A DNA stretch of 22,537 nt from Byssothecium circinans (lineage: Eukaryota > Ascomycota > Dothideomycetes > Pleosporales > Massarinaceae), in NCBI GenBank assembly GCA_010015675.1, contig ML977002.1, positions 129,424-151,960 of the forward strand, in the 5' to 3' direction. Positions 1 through 8,034 of the stretch are shown here, one piece after another; within the stretch, counting starts at the first letter, position 1; the number at the start of each line of letters is the position of its first letter. The position numbers and the translations under genes are program-made. The notes beneath the pieces were generated by a model. It had not been told where the DNA came from and did not search any database. It saw only the letters and a list, made by a program, of their open reading frames with translations.

Positions 1-922
1 AAAAAAATTAGACAATTTGACTACAACCTTCTTTTACTATATTACCTTTACTCATTATCACCTTTTTACAGAATATATTTTTATAATCCTTTAGATCTAT
101 ATTATATATATCTGTATTTAAAATTTTAGCTTTATAGCTCTAGTATTTAAATTGTTATTAAAGGTTAAATATTAAATTTTCTGCTAAGCAATTTTAGCTA
201 TTTTAGTAGTTTAGCCGTCTTAGTAGTACTTTATGTTATAAGTAATAAAAATATTAAAAGAGTATTAAATATAATTTTTAAAACGCTTATAACTATTTAA
301 ATAAAATAGCTAAGGCTTATCTTTTTTTTCTATTACTAGGCCTTAAAAAGTACTATATTTTATGTAATAAGGTTATATCTAAAGTATCTCTAAATACTTT
401 TAAAAGATCTCTAAAGGCTGCTTTGCCTACTAAGTATTATAGCTATGTGCTAACTATCTAGTAGAGGCTAACATTAGATTATAAATATTAGTAATATTAG
501 GAATATTATAGGCTTATAGTAGCATCCTAGTAGGCTAGCTAGTAATTATATAAAACCTTAAAATTTTTATAATATACTTATGTAGTAGTTTATTTACTAT
601 ATCTAATACTTTACTTAATAAAGGCATAAATCCTTATAAATGAAGATTAAGGATATATAGAATAAGTATTTCTTACTTAGTTAAAGATAGTTTTAAATAG
701 TTTAGTACTATTTATAGTTAAAAAGGTATTCTTTTAGCATATTTAGTAATAATATAATACTTAATATTAAAGGCTATAGTAGCGCTTTAATAGCTTTTAA
801 ATTAGCCTTAATTAAATATATTAAGAGTAAGCTATCGTCTACCTTTATATTAGAGTTATATAGACCTATTTTATTAAGGTATTATTATATTAAAGATAGA
901 GTTAGTATTACTAAAGGATTAT

Positions 923-1007
923 AGGTAGTTTAGTAGTATAGGTAGTTTAGTAGTATAGGTAGTTTAGTAGTATAGGTAGTTTAGTAGTATAGGTAGTTTA
1001 GTAGTAG
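923..1007. repeat. 17-bp tandem repeat, about five copies
   Basis: The unit aggtagtttagtagtat is repeated head to tail at 923, 940, 957 and 974, with a fifth copy from 991 that diverges after about 14 bases. Copies 1-4 are identical, which contrasts with the decayed DNA around them and suggests recent slippage or tandem duplication. No function is apparent. Confidence 0.95.
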
Positions 1008-1130
1008 ATTATATTATAGCTACTTTAGTAGTACTTTATATTATAAAAAGTACTTAGTATACCTATTATACTCTATAGGAGGCTTTATATAGATAAAGGC
1101 CTTAGCTAAATATATAAGATAAAACTTAAT

Positions 1131-1169
1131 ACTAACTAACTAACTAACTAACTAACCAACTAACTAACC
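1131..1169. repeat. (CTAA)n tetranucleotide tract
   Basis: About nine tandem ACTA/CTAA units with one interruption (ccaac). The tract lies at the right edge of the AT-rich block, just before the change to ordinary base composition. It is a simple microsatellite. It is not the TTAGGG/CCCTAA telomere repeat. Confidence 0.9.
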
Positions 1170-1200
1170 TACTCCCCTATGACACTCTACTATACATAAA

Positions 1201-1791
1201 TCCATTCAACTCTTCTTATGCCTAGTTAGCTTTTGTATCCGGATTTCAGGTTCCGCCTTCGGGGTCTAGGTTCAAATCACAATTCCCTATCCACTACCGT
1301 TACCTATTCCACCCACATGCCACGGCCCTATACGTTCCAAAGCACCGGGACCAATACCATGCAGTCATCACAAGATTTCTGCCCTACCGCAGTTTACATC
1401 CGAAGTACAAGGGTACAGTGGTTTGATCCTTGCACACATCTTCCGCTGGCTTCCGCCAGGGGCGATGCTGGCGTCAGGTCGGGGGGAAGGGCACCGGCCG
1501 GCTCGACGGACCGATAGGTTCGTGCTGTAGTTTTAGTGACGGAATGAAGAACTTTCCAATGGCGAGAGCACATCAATTTCTTCGAATGCGTTGAGGAAGA
1601 GTGGAAAGATAGGAGCTTCCCCGGTGCGTGTCATTGTATAGAACAACCGGTAGAACAGAAGGTCCAATCTTGAATTGTATAGGTTCACATGTAGAGTTCT
1701 AGCCTTTTTACACATGATTGTCTGGATACCATGACATCTGACAAGCTTCGAGGAAGTTTGGGGGCCTGGGTATAGAGCATAATGTCCCAAG
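1201..1791. other. Intergenic, 3' flank of the GH18 gene
   Basis: Ordinary base composition. It should hold the 3' UTR and terminator of the leftward GH18 gene. Short open frames here are not supported by codon pattern or motifs. A B-box-like string (ggttcaaatca, 1270-1280) is present, but no tRNA folds around it. Confidence 0.5.
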
Positions 1792-3093
1792 TTACTGTGG
1801 ATAATGCTCAAACAAAAAGCCTGCCGCAAGCTCCACGTTCCCATCCGTAGCATTCAACGCCGCGACAGCCTCCTGGTCCGAAAAGCCCAGAGTAACTAAC
1901 TGCTTCACCGTCTCTTCTGGCCAAGGTGCCCTCGGCGGAGGCAGATTCGTAACCATCTGGCGTATCTGATCCGGAGTGATACCCAGTAACGGTTTACTCG
2001 TCTCCAGATGTAGAGGGTTCTCGACTCGCAGTATCCTCCCTAAAGCAGCGACCCACCCCGCTTGTACCGTCTCGTTGTTTAGTTCCAGTGACGAGACGTG
2101 TACAAGATCGTCTTCATGATCGCCGGAGTTGAAGTACTCCCAGCCCATCACTCCGCCGAATCCACCTCCAATGTTCTTGTACTTTTCCCGTAGTCGCGCG
2201 CAGTTATCACGCAGCTTCTCTATCGGGATGTGTCCAGCACCGTTCCCGGGATTTGTCACAACGCCCATGACTACTTTATTCGGTGACCATCCTGCTGAGA
2301 TGATGGCATCGTACCACTGCGTCGTACCCGCGTCCCCCCACCCGCAGTAGAACTGAGTATTGTACCACGCTATCTCCTTCCCATATACGCTGCATTCAAG
2401 CTCAGGATAGCTAAATCCGCTCAAATGCGGCAGTGTAGGATGTAAGGGATTTGGCGTAGGTCCGCTTGCCAGCATGGGACGCGGCGGACGCAGGTGTGGA
2501 GCGATTTTGGGGTCGGGTATCAAAGCAGTTGCAACAGGTGCCATGGTAATGAGAAATTCAGGGCCAAAGTCTGCTCGGAGACGGGAGATGAGGCGTGTAG
2601 CAGTTTGTATGGGGACTTCTTCTTCGATGTCGAGATCCAGGCCATTGAAGCCATACTTGGAGATCATGTCTTTGAGGGGAAGGTAATGGGCTTCGAACTT
2701 TGAATATGTCAGATTCAGCTTCAGCTCCAGGTTCTTGAAGTAAGCTTGTCCTCAACTCACATCCTCATCGCTCCCGCTTAGCTTTTCAAAGCTCCCCCTT
2801 GCTGCTCCACCTAGCATCCCCAAAACCTTCACCCCGCTACCCTGTACCCATTTCACCTCACCCCATAGCTGATCATGTCTCTTATCATCCGGCCTGTGAT
2901 CATTCAAAGTGATGTTTCCCGGGCCGTCGTTCAAATGGATAGCTGCGACTATTATGTGGGTGATGCCGGTGTTGTTGGTGAGCAGTGGGAGAAGAGACTG
3001 GAAACTGCCAGCGGAGTCATGGATTGTCTGATGATAAACAATTAATCGCGGGCCTTCTGTGGGAGGGAGCAGTTTTGGAGGAGTAGGTGGCAT
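1792..3093 (-). CDS. GH18 chitinase-like protein with C-terminal UBA domain
   Basis: Two exons, 3093-2761 and 2697-1792, give 412 aa. The 63-bp intron (2760-2698) has donor GTGAGT, branch CTGAC and acceptor AAAG, and joins ...GSDED to FEAHYLPLKDM in phase 0. Seen: the GH18 active-site strand FNGLDLDIEEE (about residues 128-138), with catalytic acid E136 and D132/D134. The first acidic position of the motif is Asn129, which the family pattern tolerates. IAWYNTQFYCGWGDAG follows, then VVMGVV and VMGWEYFNSGD strands of the barrel. Residues 370-412 form a UBA-like domain (LGF..QEAVAALNATDGNVE..A). GH18 enzymes cleave beta-1,4-linked GlcNAc polymers. The N-terminus (MPPTPPKLLPPTEG) has no hydrophobic signal peptide, so the protein is probably cytosolic, and its substrate is unknown. 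The gene lies head-to-tail downstream of cdk1. GH18 membership is firm, UBA likely, role unknown. Confidence 0.88.
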
Positions 3094-3504
3094 GGTGGGA
3101 GTGAATAGTTTGTTGTTAGTCGGAGGATGAGCTTGCGATGTGCATGCCCCTCGACCATAGGGCTGAAGGTGGGGTCAGGCAAGCTACGTCATTTCATCAA
3201 CACCAAGCTTGCATCGTGAACATGGTGTGGAATCAATATTTATACTTCGTAGTCCGATGGCTGTCATGCATGGTTATGATGTTTTCAGAATCTGTGGCGG
3301 CAAAACCTTGGTATATACATGCTTTCCAACGCCACCCTCGCTGATTTCTTGAACGCGATCCAAAACTGCCCATGACATAGGAAATTAGCGGCGTGCCCAA
3401 ATTAACGCACGGCTGTGTGAATAGCCCCATTCCCTACGCCCGAAATGCATCCCATGCCTCGTAATTCATGCTTGTTGCTTCTACCGGCGCTCTCCCCTAT
3501 GCCC
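3094..3504. promoter_or_regulatory. Intergenic: cdk1 3' end and GH18 promoter
   Basis: Gene-free 411 bp between two leftward genes, so it holds the cdk1 3' UTR and the GH18 gene promoter. A CRE-like TACGTCA lies at 3185-3191, about 90 bp upstream of the GH18 ATG. This is a motif match only. No other clear signal was seen. Confidence 0.4.
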
Positions 3505-4646
3505 TTAGTGATAGCCGTTGCCGTAACCAGTGCCGGCCGGGCCAGCCAAGTAGGGATGGATGACAGCTTGCTTGGCTGAGATCCTACCAGCGGGGTCATA
3601 CACAAGGAGAGCATCTAGGAGGTCGAGGCCAAAATCGTCCAGCGTCTTGACAGTGTCCGCAATGTCTGTACGATTCCACTTGGGGAATGAGGCCTTGAAA
3701 TCGGGGAACGAAGTAACGCCGGGCCAGTCCTGCTCACTCGGCGTGCCGAGGATACTATAGTCTGTTAGCCAGAGACTCCACTGAGGGGGTCGGATTACTT
3801 GCCGGAAGATCTTGAAGATCTCGTCAATCTCAGAGTCACCGGGGAACAGGGGCTTGCGTGTGCACATCTCGGCGAAGATGCAGCCTACGGACCACATATC
3901 GACGCCGGTGGAGTACTGCCGGCCACCGAGAAGTATCTCGGGCGCACGATACCATAGGGTGACGACCTACACAATTAGCGAACAATATACGCTGCAAAAC
4001 TAGGGTGATTGTACCTCGTGGGTGTACGTCCGCAGCGGGACACCGAATGCGCGCGCGAGACCAAAATCCGCCAGCTTGAGGTTGCCGTCACGATCGATGA
4101 GCAAGTTCTGCGGCTTGAGGTCACGGTGAAGGACGCGATGAGCGTGGCAGTACCGAATGCCCTCGCACAGCTGGCCCATGAATTTCTTGACCATGTCGGG
4201 ACCCAAGCCCATGCGCTGCAGCTCCGGATTTGAGCCCTCCGGCAGCGGCTTGCCGCGACCACCGTCATTGACGGGCAGCGACTCCATATACTTCTTCAGG
4301 TCTACATCAAGGAACTCAAAGACGAGGTATAGCTTGTGGCCGTCGGCGTGCACGATGTTAAGGAGGCGGACGATGTTCGGGTCGTTCATCTCCTTGAGGA
4401 GGGAGATCTCGCGGATGGCGGTGGAGGGGACGCCTTCATCTTCAGCTTCAAGACGGATCTTCTTGAGTGCGACAATGCGGCGGTCTTTGGTGGTCAGGTC
4501 GCGGGCCTTGTAAACAACACCGTAGGTACCTGTCGCCCGGATTAGCTTGCGTCCAATGCAGAAAGCCGCCCATTGCTCATGGTCACGACAGGCTTAGGGA
4601 TCTGCCTACCCTCCCCAATCTTCTCCATCTTTTGGTAGTTCTCCAT
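3505..4646 (-). CDS. cdk1: Cyclin-dependent kinase 1 (Cdc2/Cdc28/NimX type)
   Basis: Four exons (4646-4610, 4529-4015, 3966-3803, 3754-3505) give 321 aa, the usual size of fungal Cdk1. Introns: 80 bp (GTAGGC..ACAG, branch CTAAT), 48 bp (GTACAA..GTAG, branch CTAAT) and a 48-bp GC-AG intron listed separately. The start [13 protein letters not shown] is the standard Cdk1 N-terminus. Visible motifs: G-loop GEGTYG with inhibitory sites T14/Y15, cyclin-binding PSTAIRE helix (47-53), HRDLKPQN (147-154), DFG (167-169), activating Thr182 in TYTHEVVT, and [13 protein letters not shown]. Residues about 99-123 ([12 protein letters not shown]...) are the loop typical of filamentous-fungal Cdk1. With cyclins it drives G1/S and G2/M in the nucleus by Ser/Thr phosphorylation. 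It is divergent from the ALKBH1 gene across 366 bp. Identity is near certain. Confidence 0.97.
3755..3802 (-). other. cdk1: GC-AG intron in cdk1, 48 bp and stop-free
   Basis: Read on the minus strand, the donor is CG|GCAAGT, the classic strong context of GC donors. A perfect branch site CTAAC lies 11 bases before the acceptor CTATAG|T. Removal joins CG+T into Arg239 and restores KIFR-ILGTP, the sequence conserved in Cdk1. The intron is 16 codons long and has no stop, so an automatic gene model that only allows GT donors would translate it as a 16-residue insert. Confidence 0.88.
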
Positions 4647-5012
4647 GACGGCTGAACAGGCGCTGTGTATGCTATGTGCTCTACAAAAGCTGGGGGAGGT
4701 TGCACGAGAGGTGCAATTGGAAGGCGAGAAGAGAAGCCTGGTACCTATGGGTTAGTAGCAAGCGAGCGGATTTACGTCGGACTCGGTGGGGTTGTCAAGG
4801 CGTGAGAGAAAGTCTGTGTTTTCGCAGAGATGGAGTGAGGGTAAACAACCCTGGCGCTAGTGCCGCGAACGCGCACGAGCCCCCCACAGAACTCGAGACG
4901 CGAGGCATCTATCCGACCACGAGCACGAACTAACGTCCTTCGCAAACCTCGCTGAGAGCAAGTCAAATTAAAATCCCTACCTTGTCTACCGTCGGGCTAT
5001 CTTTCAGAAGAG
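4647..5012. promoter_or_regulatory. Shared promoter between cdk1 and the ALKBH1-like gene
   Basis: 366 bp between two divergent start codons (cdk1 at 4646 leftward, ALKBH1-like at 5013 rightward). It must contain both 5' UTRs and core promoters. I saw no TATA box in a convincing position and no clear MluI cell-cycle box (ACGCGT). Confidence 0.5.
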
Positions 5013-6192
5013 ATGGGAAATTTAGACCCCCACCAGCGCCCGCCAGATAGCATCCGGAATGTCTACAAAAAGTACCAAAAAATGAAACCGCAAGACCTAG
5101 ACTCGGATTCCGAGATCCTGGATCTGTCGAGTACCTTGACACCAACTCAAAACAGCAAGGTGCGCGTTGTCAGAGAAATCGATCCCGAACAACTGACCGC
5201 CTCTTTTCGGGCTTTCGCCGGCGGTGGCGTCCATAGAGATGTTAGTTCAGCATCAGAGAGCATCGCGGTGTACGAGCATGACGGCATGCCTGGTAGGTCT
5301 TTTCCATTGTCATGTTTGGACTCGATGCGCCGCTGTAGTTCCTTAGCTCCCTCAGGGAACCTATACTCATTGGGAACATGCATTCGTCTCCCCCATTCAT
5401 GCCTGACAAAAGGTAGGTCTACACATCATCCCATCTCTCCTACCCCCAGACATCCAACTCATTCTCCTCGACCGTCTCCTCCACCGCGACCTTGCCAAGC
5501 CCAGCCATCTAACCAACATCCACACCCACTACAACATCACCTACCCACCCTCCAATTCTTCCTTCTTCTCCGCCTCTCCAAGGTATCCTGCCATCATAGC
5601 CCATCCCATCGATGCTTCAATTCATCGCCCCATCGATATATCCCAGTTCCTCAATAAGAAAATGCGATGGATGACTCTCGGCGGCCAATACGACTGGACG
5701 CAAAAGCGTTATCCGGACTCTTCGCCTCCGAGCTTCCCTTCAGATATCAAAGACTTGCTGGAAACTACGTTTATGGATACCAAGGCCGAGGCTGCGATTG
5801 TGAACTTGTATTCTCCGGGTGATACACTGAGCGTTCACCGCGACGTTGCTGAGTCCAGTGCCACAGGATTGATCAGTGTCAGTCTCGGATGTGACGCTAT
5901 CTTCGTCATCGGCACGTCAACCTTAGATACAGCGGAAGAGTCATCACAAAATGGTCCGTCGTCGGATGAGAAAGTATTGACGCTCAGGCTGCGTTCCGGA
6001 AGCGCTGTGTACATGAGCGGTCCTTCGCGCTTTGCATGGCACGGCGTCCCGCAAATCGTTGCAGGGACATGTCCCGACGAGCTCAAAAGCTGGCCTGCTA
6101 GAGATGATGGCCTGGACCCATTGTATGAAGAATGGAGGGGTTGGATGGGGGGCAAGCGAGTTAACTTGAATGTCCGACAGATGTGGGATTGA
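5013..6192 (+). CDS. ALKBH1: AlkB homolog 1-type 2-oxoglutarate/Fe(II) dioxygenase
   Basis: Two exons (5013-5292, 5417-6192) give 351 aa. The 124-bp intron has donor GTAGGT, branch CTGAC (5403-5407) and acceptor GTAG, and splits a Gly codon so that ...EHDGMPG runs into LHIIPSLLPP. Seen: the nucleotide-recognition segment LGGQYDWTQKRYP, then VNLYSPGDTLSVHRD with iron ligands His234 and Asp236, distal ligand His302 in RFAWHGVP, and 2OG-binding Arg341/Arg347 spaced six apart as in AlkB (RVNLNVRQMW). All catalytic residues are present. Family members oxidatively demethylate DNA or RNA; ALKBH1 itself acts on tRNA m1A and m5C and on DNA, so the substrate here is uncertain. Residues 1-90 are poorly conserved and charged. 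There is no signal peptide. The first ATG in frame with a plausible context was chosen. Confidence 0.92.
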
Positions 6193-6557
6193 TAAGGACT
6201 ACTATATACTTCCTCTCGTGTCTTAATCACTTTGGCTTCTTCCTATTTGCAATATTGACAGAGAAGTCTGAGACTATTGGTAAGCGTGTCCTGTCTAGGT
6301 CGGATAGAGTCCAACACTTTGCTGTGTTCGCTCCACTCAATCGCCTTCTAATGCCTTCTCGCGAAATAGGTAGCCCGGAATTCTAACCAAATAGATTTTT
6401 TACTCGAGTATTACCGCACTCGTTCCTCAGTCAATGTGGGTTGTTTGCGTATTTGTTTATCCATGTGTCCCAGGTCCTTCGTTTGTGTATCGATTCAACG
6501 CCCAATTCTGGAGCTATGTGGTGTAACGGATCTAATTGAAGATATCATCAGTTGGGG
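6193..6557. other. 3' flank of the ALKBH1-like gene
   Basis: Low-GC intergenic DNA, presumably the 3' UTR and terminator of the upstream gene. No coding pattern was seen. Short open frames here lack motifs. Confidence 0.4.
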
Positions 6558-6893
6558 TGACTTATTGTGCTTTGCGAAATCATATTCACCACTCGCGAAC
6601 AGAGGGTATATGTGTAAATATTCCAAATATAGTAGTATAGAGGCTTAAAAGAGTAAACTACCCCCCTTTTACTCCTATCTCACCCCTCGTGTGCCCCTTA
6701 TATCGTTACTTCCTTCCCCTACCTACTATTAAAAGGATAGTAAAGGGTAAAAGTAACGCTATAAGAGGTAAAATAGGGGTAGAGGCGACGTTATTTACTA
6801 TTTCTAGCCTAGTTACTACTAAATATAGTATACTAACGCAGGTTACCTCTGTTCGCGGGTGGTGCATATCATTTCACAAAGCACCAATAATCG
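6558..6893. repeat. Fold-back element: ~335-bp imperfect palindrome
   Basis: The left arm (about 6560-6725) and the reverse complement of the right arm (about 6728-6893) align along their whole length. Best segments: ttattg-tgctttgcgaaat at 6562 against ttattggtgctttgtgaaat (rc from 6891), then cgcgaacagagg in both, then tatcgttactt (6701-6711) against tagcgttactt. Several differences are C/T or G/A transitions, as RIP would produce. Transcripts could form a long hairpin. A MITE or fold-back transposon is the likely origin, but no target-site duplication was found and no protein is encoded. Confidence 0.8.
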
Positions 6894-7362
6894 AGGGCAG
6901 GGAGTAAAGCTCCAAATCTGATAACATGGGTAGAGTTAATGGAAGTTAGGATCAACAAGAGGATAGCTGTGTAAAAACGAACTAAACTTCTTTAATAGAA
7001 TTGCCCAAGATGACCTGTAGATGGACAGACTAGCATACACTTAGTTACTTTAAAACATGGGACTAACGGTATAACTGTTGACTAAAGATATTATATAGCT
7101 CTACAGCAAAGGATCTATCTTACATGCCTTCTACTAAAGCCTACTCTTTAACTGCAATGTTGAACCCCTACACATGAAAGATAAAAAAGACGACTCATCT
7201 GATGAAGACGAAAATATCTCCCGGTATGGGAAAGGGATGATGCGCAGCCTACCTCTACTCGACTTGAATTAGACTGAGGATTAAGTCTACCACATAGTTC
7301 ACTATGTTAAACTTACTTTCAACGACTATTTTAAAGCAGCCGGAAAAAACGAAGCAGAAATC
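6894..7362. other. Gene-free accessory DNA, possible coding relic
   Basis: AT-leaning sequence without an intact gene. One plus-strand frame (codons in phase with 7174) stays open for about 44 codons around 7138-7269, including a hydrophilic run KDKKDDSSDEDE. After TAG (7270) and TAA (7279) it is open again from 7282 to about 7428. Several upstream stops are TAG or TAA that could come from TGG or CAG/CAA. This may be a decayed transposon or gene fragment. No family is recognisable. Confidence 0.3.
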
Positions 7363-7560
7363 AAGTTACAGTGGAAGTCACAAACCGAAAACCATAATTC
7401 AAAACGAGTCACGATAGGATTCATAAACTGAAGATCACAATTTGAATCAAGTCACAGTAGAAGTTACGAACTAAAAATTACATTTTAAAACAAGTCACAA
7501 TAAATATCACAAACTGAAAACCATATCACAATGGAAGTCACAAGTTAAAAAGAAGTCACT
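7363..7560. repeat. Degenerate minisatellite, 43-bp period
   Basis: Units begin at about 7363/7364, 7407, 7450 and 7493 with AGTCACAnT or AGTTACAGT, followed by a core related to GGAAGTCACAAACTGAAAA. A partial fifth unit starts near 7527. The period is exactly 43 bp for the full units. Many differences between copies are C to T or G to A, consistent with RIP or other transition-biased decay. Since 43 is not a multiple of three, the repeat is unlikely to have been coding. Confidence 0.8.
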
Positions 7561-7630
7561 TTCAATCTCCAACAGATACATGTACAAAACAACTACCGGA
7601 AATTCCTTCACAATAATACGGACGACACTG

Positions 7631-7724
7631 AAAACCAGCCGCTGGTTTTACGAACAACACTGAAACCCAGCCGCTGGTTTTCCCTAAGACACGGCAAGAC
7701 AAGCGAAAACCAGCCGCTGGTTTT
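7631..7724. repeat. Three copies of a 19-bp hairpin palindrome
   Basis: AAAACCAGCCGCTGGTTTT occurs at 7631-7649 and 7706-7724, with a one-base variant (AAACCCAGC...) at 7663-7681. Each has two 9-bp arms around a single central C and can form a tight cruciform or hairpin. The copies share left context (ACACTGAAA in two) and right context (TTTTACG in two). Spacing is 32 and 43 bp. It could be the subterminal end of a transposon or a cluster of protein-binding sites; this is undecided. Confidence 0.85.
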
Positions 7725-8034
7725 ACGGACGACAATCGGTGGGTTCACCCAATCCAGCCACAGCGTTATTGTTCAGCCACTACTTCTGCCACGCTACAAC
7801 AAACAACGGGTCAGTACCTAGCTTCATGGCTTTCAAGGGAGCGGGAGTGTTCTGAAGGGGTTTGGCCCGTAAGGGTGTAACATCACCAACAACCCACACC
7901 CTCCAGAATCCCCAAAGTCGTTGCACAAGTCGCTCATGTAACAAAAAGAATAAAATTGAATAGAGTTCTATGGGGTATCTTAAAGTCGTCATATCGTAAT
8001 GCACGTTAGCTATCAAGTCAAAAGGCTTGAATGC
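7725..8034. other. 3' flank of the Saf4-like gene
   Basis: 310 bp between the palindrome cluster and the stop codon of the leftward Saf4-like gene, presumably its 3' UTR and terminator. A 78-codon frame on the minus strand (7780-8016) has no recognisable motif and is treated as chance. Confidence 0.4.

Larger units (their letters stand above)
1..1200. repeat. AT-rich, gene-free block, probably RIP-degraded repeat DNA
   Basis: The stretch is visibly very AT-rich, full of TA, TAG, TTA and AAT words, with only scattered G/C. No reading frame stays open for a useful length on either strand, and I recognise no transposon protein. Near 1180-1230 the composition changes abruptly to ordinary genic DNA. 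In Pezizomycotina such blocks are usually old transposons mutated by RIP (CpA to TpA), which fits the excess of TpA here. The identity of the original element cannot be read. An AT-rich centromeric or subtelomeric tract is an alternative, but nothing in the window supports it specifically. Confidence 0.75.

Noticed and set aside
1131..1169. Telomeric repeat
   Set aside because: The unit is CTAA, not CCCTAA/TTAGGG, and it lies internally beside genic DNA.
1215..1290. tRNA-like or SINE-like sequence with a B-box string ggttcaaatca and a weak A-box-like string upstream
   Set aside because: The T-arm does not pair (only two of five stem pairs possible) and no acceptor stem is found, so it is not a tRNA; one box match is not enough to call a SINE.
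6436..6907. Plus-strand ORFs of about 70 codons
   Set aside because: They fall in or next to the fold-back palindrome and have no recognisable protein features.
7631..7724. CRISPR-like array from the three palindromes
   Set aside because: Only three copies with unequal spacing in a eukaryotic context; no cas genes; better described as a palindrome cluster.
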